NCBI GenBank assembly: GCA_023230585.1
Contig: JALNXB010000058.1
Location: 1-10,494, forward strand
Direction of reading: 5' to 3'
Source of the DNA: a bacterium
GTDB taxonomy: Bacteria; Ratteibacteria; UBA8468; B48-G9; JAFGKM01
DNA length: 10,494 bases
Below are positions 7,042 through 10,494 of the stretch, in pieces. Positions within the stretch are counted from its first letter, which is position 1. Each line of letters opens with the position of its first letter. The translations under genes were made by a program, and so were the position numbers. Under the pieces are notes generated by a model. It was given only the letters and a program-made list of their open reading frames with translations. It was not told the origin of the DNA and did not search any database.

Positions 7042-7899
7042 TCATCTATTCTTACTCTTGTTTTTCATATTTTTATCCAATTCTTCAAATCTCTTTATTG
7101 ATAAATCAAGAAACGGTTTTTCATTATCGATCCCGATAAACTTTCTGCCAAATAAATAAGCTGCTAACCCCGTTGTTGAACTTCCAGTAAATGGGTCCAA
7201 AATTAAATCCCCTTTATTTGTGCTTGCTATAACAATTCTTTTTAGTACTTCTAATGATTTTTGTGTTGGGTGCTTCCCAAAAGTTTTTTCAATTCTTTTT
7301 GGGGTATTTATTGCCCAAACGCTACGCATTTGCTTATCTTTTTCATGCAAAATCTCATAACGATTGCTTTTACCGCAATATTTACACTTAACATTTTTTT
7401 GATAGTTATCATCCCATTCAACCATATCTTTATAATTGAAAGTATGCTTTACTTTCTTTTCTTTCCTTGCCCAAATTAAAGTTTCGTGGCTAGCAGTAAA
7501 AAAACGACAACTTAAATTAGGTGATGCATTTGGCTTAAACCACGCAATATCATTTAAAAAATGGAATTCTTGTAGTTCCAAAGCAAAACCACACTGGTAA
7601 ATTGAGTGATACGTTCCACTAACCCAAATTGTTCCATTTGGTTTTAAAATACGACGACATTCTTTAATCCAGGAAAGATGAAACTCAAAATTTTCTTTTT
7701 TCCCATTGCCAATATCCCATTCACCTTTTTTGACGCTTACCATTTTCCCGTTTTGACAAGTAAAAGTTCCGCCAGATAAAAAATAAGGTGGGTCGGCAAA
7801 AATCATATCAAAAAAATTTTCAGGAAATTCTTTCATTAACTTCAAAGAATCGGCATTATACAGAGTGAAATCAGGTTTATTATAGTATGGTTTTTGCAT
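7042..7899 (-). CDS. dpnA: DNA N6-adenine methyltransferase, DpnA-like (beta class)
   Basis: A 285-residue methyltransferase with the beta-class order: catalytic motif IV DPPY at 36-39, HPTQKS at 210-215, then the SAM-binding motif I DPFTGSSTTG at 235-244. Close DpnA-like features include the start KPYYNKPDFTLYNADSLKL, FADPPYFLSGGTFTCQNGKM with VSVKKGEWD, and NLSCRFFTASHETLIWARK. DpnA methylates adenine in GATC, including on single-stranded DNA, which protects incoming plasmids. Compared with my memory of DpnA there is an insertion near 168-190 containing a CxxC pair (C172, C175), possibly a half zinc-binding site. The ATG at 7899 has no Shine-Dalgarno and lies at the predicted transcription start. 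Other beta-class specificities such as GANTC are less likely given the adjoining DpnII-type endonuclease. Confidence 0.88.
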   Translation of the reverse strand: MQKPYYNKPDFTLYNADSLKLMKEFPENFFDMIFADPPYFLSGGTFTCQNGKMVSVKKGEWDIGNGKKENFEFHLSWIKECRRILKPNGTIWVSGTYHSIYQCGFALELQEFHFLNDIAWFKPNASPNLSCRFFTASHETLIWARKEKKVKHTFNYKDMVEWDDNYQKNVKCKYCGKSNRYEILHEKDKQMRSVWAINTPKRIEKTFGKHPTQKSLEVLKRIVIASTNKGDLILDPFTGSSTTGLAAYLFGRKFIGIDNEKPFLDLSIKRFEELDKNMKNKSKNR

Positions 7900-7905
7900 A
7901 ATTAT

Positions 7906-7933
7906 TTTATAGAATTATCAGCAGTAGTGTTAA
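7906..7933 (-). promoter_or_regulatory. Promoter of the restriction-modification operon, likely leaderless
   Basis: On the minus strand TTAACA (7928-7933) and TATAAA (7906-7911) are separated by 16 nt. Each matches the sigma-70 consensus at 5 of 6 bases. The -10 box ends only 6 nt before the methyltransferase ATG, so the transcript should begin at or next to the start codon. This fits the absence of a ribosome binding site. Confidence 0.5.
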
Positions 7934-8056
7934 ATTTACTCGCTATTTTAATTTTGTCCTACAATGATTAAAATATCTATCAATACTTTATAAATATAAT
8001 AACAAATAAAACGGCAGTAGTCCAATAAGAAATGAATGAAACAAGTTTGATATAGG

Positions 8057-8084
8057 GTTTCTCAGAGCGTAAACATAGAACATA
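8057..8084. repeat. 28-bp direct repeat, right copy
   Basis: Identical over 28 bp to 6071-6098 and in the same orientation; it starts GTTTCTCAGAGCGTAAACAT. Together the two copies bracket the restriction-modification cassette. The first 15 bases also occur at 8269-8283 (one base shifted at the edge), next to the tRNA end. Confidence 0.9.
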
Positions 8085-8092
8085 ATTAGTGA

Positions 8093-8126
8093 GCGGATTT
8101 ATCCGCCGAAGCTCGTTTTCCAGAGC
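8093..8126. repeat. Dispersed repeat module with small palindrome, right copy
   Basis: 8093-8118 is identical to 6049-6074, including the GCGGAT/ATCCGC inverted repeat. It continues as TCCAGAGCG and then runs directly into the duplicated tRNA-Ser 3' end. A diverged relative lies at 10399-10426. Confidence 0.85.
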
Positions 8127-8154
8127 GTAGGCGGAGGGTGAGGGATTCGAACCC
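8121..8154 (-). pseudogene. Duplicated 3' end of tRNA-Ser (tRNA remnant or attachment-site-like)
   Basis: 34 bp identical to 8275-8308, which covers the last 23 nt of the tRNA-Ser gene (T-loop, 3' T-stem strand, 3' acceptor strand, discriminator) plus 11 bp of trailer. Beyond the match the sequence still resembles the tRNA for a few bases (CCATGTC) and then diverges. No 5' half that could restore a tRNA is present, so it is not a functional tRNA. Such duplications are typical of integration into a tRNA gene or of partial tandem duplication; no integrase is seen here. Confidence 0.75.
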
Positions 8155-8174
8155 ACCATGTCTCGCTTCGCTCT

Positions 8175-8202
8175 TTAAGGAGAAGAGCTACCCTCTCCTT
8201 AA
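8175..8202. repeat. Perfect 9-bp inverted repeat (hairpin)
   Basis: TTAAGGAGA (8175-8183) and TCTCCTTAA (8194-8202) are exact inverted copies around a 10-nt loop. It lies between the two tRNA-Ser 3' ends. There is no adjoining T-run, so a terminator role is doubtful. Confidence 0.7.
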
Positions 8203-8227
8203 TGTTCCTCTCCCCAATACGAAAGAC

Positions 8228-8250
8228 GCAGGGAAAACCTTTTTCCCTGC
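8228..8250. repeat. Perfect 10-bp inverted repeat with 3-nt loop
   Basis: GCAGGGAAAA (8228-8237) and TTTTCCCTGC (8241-8250) form a strong hairpin 36 nt downstream of the tRNA-Ser 3' end on the minus strand. It could stop tRNA transcription, although the T-tract is within the stem rather than after it. It could equally be part of a repeat element. Confidence 0.7.
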
Positions 8251-8258
8251 ACCCTTTT

Positions 8259-8317
8259 AGGACATGGGGTTTCTCAGAGCGTAGGCGGAGGGTGAGGGAT
8301 TCGAACCCCCATGTCCT
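8259..8317 (-). repeat. 11-bp inverted repeat joining tRNA-Ser and its trailer
   Basis: AGGACATGGGG (8259-8269) and CCCCATGTCCT (8307-8317) are exact inverted copies. The right arm lies inside the tRNA (variable arm 3' strand and start of the T-stem); the left arm lies in the 3' trailer. In the precursor RNA the two could pair and compete with the cloverleaf. Confidence 0.7.
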
Positions 8318-8367
8318 TGCGGACGGCGGATTTCAAGTCCGCTGCCTTACCGTTAGACTAACCCTCC
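8286..8367 (-). tRNA. tRNA-Ser (anticodon UGA)
   Basis: Read on the minus strand: acceptor GGAGGGT pairs with ACCCTCC plus discriminator G. The anticodon stem is GCGGA/TCCGC with loop CTTGAAA, giving anticodon TGA (reads UCA, serine). The long variable arm GTCC-GCAA-GGAC marks a class II tRNA. The T-arm is GGGGG-TTCGAAT-CCCTC. The D-arm region contains AACGGTAAGG. At 82 nt it is short for a tRNA-Ser. CCA is not encoded (CCT follows the discriminator), so a CCA-adding enzyme is required. Its own promoter lies just upstream. Confidence 0.92.
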
Positions 8368-8397
8368 GTAATTGTTGGAATAAAGACAGGTAGCATT

Positions 8398-8426
8398 ATT
8401 ATAAGCTTTTTTACCATTTTTTGCAA
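8398..8426 (-). promoter_or_regulatory. Promoter of tRNA-Ser
   Basis: On the minus strand TTGCAA (8421-8426), an exact 17-nt spacer and a perfect TATAAT (8398-8403). The predicted start is about 23 nt before the tRNA 5' end. This is the best promoter match in the window. Confidence 0.75.
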
Positions 8427-8473
8427 CAGTTTTGAAGCCGTATTACTAAATTCACTCTCAACCCTCTTGTATT

Positions 8474-8492
8474 AAATCAAGTCGATTGATTT
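8474..8492. repeat. 7-bp inverted repeat over the stop codon of the GH123-like gene
   Basis: AAATCAA and TTGATTT flank a 5-nt loop and overlap the TGA stop at 8477-8479. It is AT-rich, with no T-run after it on the minus strand. It may be chance or a weak terminator. Confidence 0.35.
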
Positions 8493-10225
8493 AGTTTTAC
8501 AATAGTTTTTCCCACACGCAAACGAAAATCCTCAAGGTATTTCACATCACGAGTATGCCCAGTAAAATCAGGAACAATTTTTTCATTAAATTCTTTCATA
8601 AGGGATTTCCCTTCTTCTCTATCTTTTTCACTACCTTTACCTTTCTGCATCAAATCCCTTAACAAGTAAAGGTATTCGTAATCTTCCATTGCCTTCCGTA
8701 TAATTTCCCAACGGATAGAATCAACAGGTTCGTGAGATTGGCTCGGCATACGAGGAGGATAGATAACAAAACTATCTCCAGCTTGAAGGCTACCTCCAGT
8801 TGTATTGTCGTAAGGGTTGTACGGATCTTCTCGATAATAGGGTGGATGCCAGTCCCAATGGTTAAGACCCCAATGGAGAAATCCTTTTATGTTATACTTG
8901 AAAGCAAGCCAAGTGAATATTCGAAGACGTATAAGAGGCAGGTCAATAAAACGGTTTGGCCAAGGACCTGTCGGCTCGCAACAGTAGTAGAACCATATTT
9001 GGTCTTTAGATATTCCACTCTTTTCAGCAAAACTCTCATACTTACTCTCCTGCGGAACAGGATAATCCACGTAAGGAGCAAATTTTTCTTCCCCCATAGC
9101 GTCCATAGTCTTTATTCCAGGAGCAACATTTTTGATAAATTTTACAAAACTTGTATAAGGTTCAAACTGGCTTCCTGTTGGTTCGTCAGAAACGTGTAGG
9201 CAAAATTTTTCAAGCCATCCTTTTTCAATAAGATGTTTTTCTAATGCTGAAAGAAACTGTTTAAGAAAATTTCTGTATCCTTCATCCAAAGTGGAAGGAA
9301 AAATAAGTTGTTCTTTTTTACTTTTCCCCACTCTTAGCAAAAGTACCGCAGTAGGGTTAGTAGAACGACGAGCAAGGTGGCTACCCTCAATAAGTTCAAA
9401 ACCGTGTGAAAAAAATATCTCTACCCATTTATCAAAATTATCAAAAGTAAACGAATATTTTCCTGAAGATTTCTCAACAATATCAATAAGAGATTTTTCG
9501 TTTTTGATATTATCTTTATAACAGGTAGTCCCAATAGAAAAAAGAGGTGTAAGAACAACATTTTGCCTATGTGAAGCAAGATTTTTTGCGTATATTTCTA
9601 TAACCTTCCAAAACTCCTCCGTAAAAGGTTCAAGATTATGAAAGTTTATAACCGGTCCTGTCCTAAACCAGTTAGTCATCAACAGATGAGACTTTTTTGG
9701 CAAACTAAAAGGCAGAACTTCAATAACAAATTTTACATCTTTTTTTTCTTCACCAAGACTTACCGCAATTTTTCCAACATACTTACCCGGCGTAATATCA
9801 GGGTTAATAAAAATTCGTACCCACACACCCAGTGTATCTGAAAACTTCTCTTTATTCCAACGCCCTCTCCACAAAGAAGGCATAAGAGGGTCAGGGAAAA
9901 ACCCTGGTGCTTCTCCTTCCAGTTCTTCGGGCGGGTTACCTGCTGAGTTCCAATGCACAGGCACATATTCTGTATATAAAACCTCTACGCTACTGTTGGG
10001 AATAACATCACCTTCTTTGGAAATTATATCGCCCACTTCTACATTAAACTCTACTTTTAAATCTCTTAATTTCTCAGATAACCCCTTAACCCCAACTTGA
10101 AAACAAGCAACTTCATTGCCAGCAGTTGTAATTTCTATTTCTTTTTTTTTAGTTTTTGGCTTACAGTTTGGCAAAATGCGAATCATACTATTTTGAACCC
10201 AGATATCAAATTTGTTGGTTTGCAT
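8477..10225 (-). CDS. GH123 / DUF4091 family glycoside hydrolase-like protein
   Basis: A 582-residue intact protein. An N-terminal beta-rich domain (about 1-180; for example VWVRIFINPDITPGKYVGKI) precedes a TIM-barrel-like catalytic region. The catalytic region contains LHVSDEPTGSQ with adjacent D347-E348, the acid pair used in glycoside hydrolase 123 for substrate-assisted cleavage. It also contains aromatic motifs FYYCCEPTGPWPNRF and KGFLHWGLNHWDWHPPYY, and a terminal SIRWEIIRKAMEDYEYLYLL. Characterised GH123 enzymes remove beta-N-acetylgalactosamine; most DUF4091 proteins are uncharacterised, so the sugar is uncertain. The ATG at 10225 is chosen because GGAG lies 7 nt upstream; an earlier in-frame TTG at 10252 lacks support. 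No signal peptide is visible. The gene stands alone, with repeats upstream and tRNA-Ser downstream. Confidence 0.82.
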   Translation of the reverse strand: MQTNKFDIWVQNSMIRILPNCKPKTKKKEIEITTAGNEVACFQVGVKGLSEKLRDLKVEFNVEVGDIISKEGDVIPNSSVEVLYTEYVPVHWNSAGNPPEELEGEAPGFFPDPLMPSLWRGRWNKEKFSDTLGVWVRIFINPDITPGKYVGKIAVSLGEEKKDVKFVIEVLPFSLPKKSHLLMTNWFRTGPVINFHNLEPFTEEFWKVIEIYAKNLASHRQNVVLTPLFSIGTTCYKDNIKNEKSLIDIVEKSSGKYSFTFDNFDKWVEIFFSHGFELIEGSHLARRSTNPTAVLLLRVGKSKKEQLIFPSTLDEGYRNFLKQFLSALEKHLIEKGWLEKFCLHVSDEPTGSQFEPYTSFVKFIKNVAPGIKTMDAMGEEKFAPYVDYPVPQESKYESFAEKSGISKDQIWFYYCCEPTGPWPNRFIDLPLIRLRIFTWLAFKYNIKGFLHWGLNHWDWHPPYYREDPYNPYDNTTGGSLQAGDSFVIYPPRMPSQSHEPVDSIRWEIIRKAMEDYEYLYLLRDLMQKGKGSEKDREEGKSLMKEFNEKIVPDFTGHTRDVKYLEDFRLRVGKTIVKLNQST

Positions 10226-10278
10226 ATTTGTTCTCCGTTTATAAAATGACAAAATTTATGTTTCAAAGCGTAAGAAAA

Positions 10279-10316
10279 ACGAGATTGCCGCGTTTCAAAA
10301 CACTCGCAATGACAAG
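10279..10316. repeat. Dispersed GCAATGACA-type repeat fragment
   Basis: Contains GAGATTGCCGCG and CTCGCAATGACA, with ATTGC (10284-10288) inverted to GCAAT (10306-10310). On the other strand it reads GTCATTGCGAG followed by GCGGCAATCTC. This pattern is familiar from MITE-like intergenic repeats in many bacterial genomes. A second GCGAGATTGCC half-copy lies at 10357-10367. Confidence 0.6.
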
Positions 10317-10382
10317 CATAGGGGGTGGCTCCTTCCCATTCCTTTTCCGCCTTCGGCGAGATTGCCACGCTAAGAAACCCCT

Positions 10383-10437
10383 CCTACGCCAAGGTATACC
10401 TGCCGAAGCTTGTATTTTAGCGTAGGTTGGCTTCGGC
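10383..10437. repeat. Repeat with two interleaved inverted repeats
   Basis: CCTACGC (10383-10389) is inverted as GCGTAGG (10420-10426), and GCCGAAGC (10402-10409) is inverted as GCTTCGGC (10430-10437). The arms alternate, so only one stem at a time, or a pseudoknot, can form. 10399-10426 is a diverged copy of the module at 8101-8130 (GCCGAAGC, T-rich middle, GCGTAGG). Confidence 0.6.
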
Positions 10438-10494
10438 GGGTAAAGCTCGCAAGACAAACTACAAAAGACGGAATGGGGGGGATATTTCTTTACA

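Larger units (their letters stand above)
7900..8285. other. 386-bp gene-free stretch: promoter, repeats and hairpins
   Basis: Holds the methyltransferase promoter (7906-7933), then a plain AT-rich section (7934-8056) in which I see nothing definite, then repeat modules at 8057-8084 and 8093-8126, a duplicated tRNA 3' end (8121-8154), and two perfect hairpins (8175-8202, 8228-8250) before the tRNA-Ser 3' end. No convincing reading frame and no integrase are present. Confidence 0.7.

Noticed and set aside
6049..8308. Possible CRISPR-like array, because one motif recurs four times
   Set aside because: Spacing is irregular, from about 60 bp to 2 kb, flanks are shared modules rather than unique spacers, and no cas genes are present.
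6105..8367. Classical integrative island in tRNA-Ser
   Set aside because: There is no integrase or excisionase, the duplicated tRNA ends do not enclose the restriction-modification genes, and the bracketing repeat is not the tRNA end itself.
8202..8393. 63-codon plus-strand reading frame
   Set aside because: It is the antisense of tRNA-Ser and its repeat flank; the RVRDSNP-type peptide is a known by-product of reading across tRNA genes.
10156..10457. Several overlapping short frames on both strands
   Set aside because: They lie in dispersed repeat sequence and overlap the real GH123-like start; no ribosome binding sites and no family resemblance.

Overview
This looks like a piece of an AT-rich genome (roughly 36-40% GC by eye) from an uncultured, carbohydrate-degrading bacterium. 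It carries a large secreted rhamnogalacturonan-lyase-like protein (PcRGLX/YetA type), a glycoside hydrolase 123 / DUF4091-type protein, and a tandem pair of amidohydrolase-2 proteins. That mix is typical of polysaccharide-degrading uncultured lineages such as Omnitrophica-like, Planctomycetes-like or Lentisphaerae-like bacteria. The phylum assignment is inference only, because no marker gene is present.

Layout. 1-3910 (minus strand) is a tightly coupled four-gene run read from right to left: signal peptidase I, a small membrane-anchored protein, a GNAT acetyltransferase, and a signal-peptide-bearing polysaccharide lyase that runs off the left edge after 833 visible codons. 3911-4071 is a divergent promoter region. 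4072-5672 (plus) holds two adjacent TIM-barrel amidohydrolases. The first has a complete set of metal ligands and the second has lost all of them. 5681-6004 (minus) is a small cupin. 6105-7899 (minus) is a compact DpnII/MboI-type restriction-modification cassette (predicted GATC): a DpnA-like adenine methyltransferase followed 4 nt later by a DpnII-family endonuclease. It is clearly poorer in GC than its neighbours and is bracketed by a perfect 28-bp direct repeat. 8057-8367 is a repeat-rich stretch ending in a class II tRNA-Ser(UGA) gene, whose 3' end is duplicated 154 bp away. 8477-10225 (minus) is the GH123/DUF4091-like protein. 10226-10494 is non-coding and made of dispersed-repeat fragments.

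How the parts fit. The signal peptidase operon and the exported lyase point to extracellular pectin or rhamnogalacturonan breakdown. The amidohydrolase pair probably acts on a small cyclic or acyl metabolite as a catalytic/non-catalytic unit. The GH123-like protein has no visible export signal and so may act on imported material. The restriction-modification cassette is the mobile-looking part: low GC, flanking direct repeats, a tRNA neighbour, and a strong deficit of its predicted target GATC across the whole window.

The most unusual structure is around tRNA-Ser: duplicated tRNA 3' ends, two perfect hairpins between them, a trailer complementary to the tRNA's own variable/T-arm region, and a modular repeat (found in rearranged form near 6049-6098, 8057-8126, 8269-8308 and 10399-10426) that abuts the tRNA sequence.
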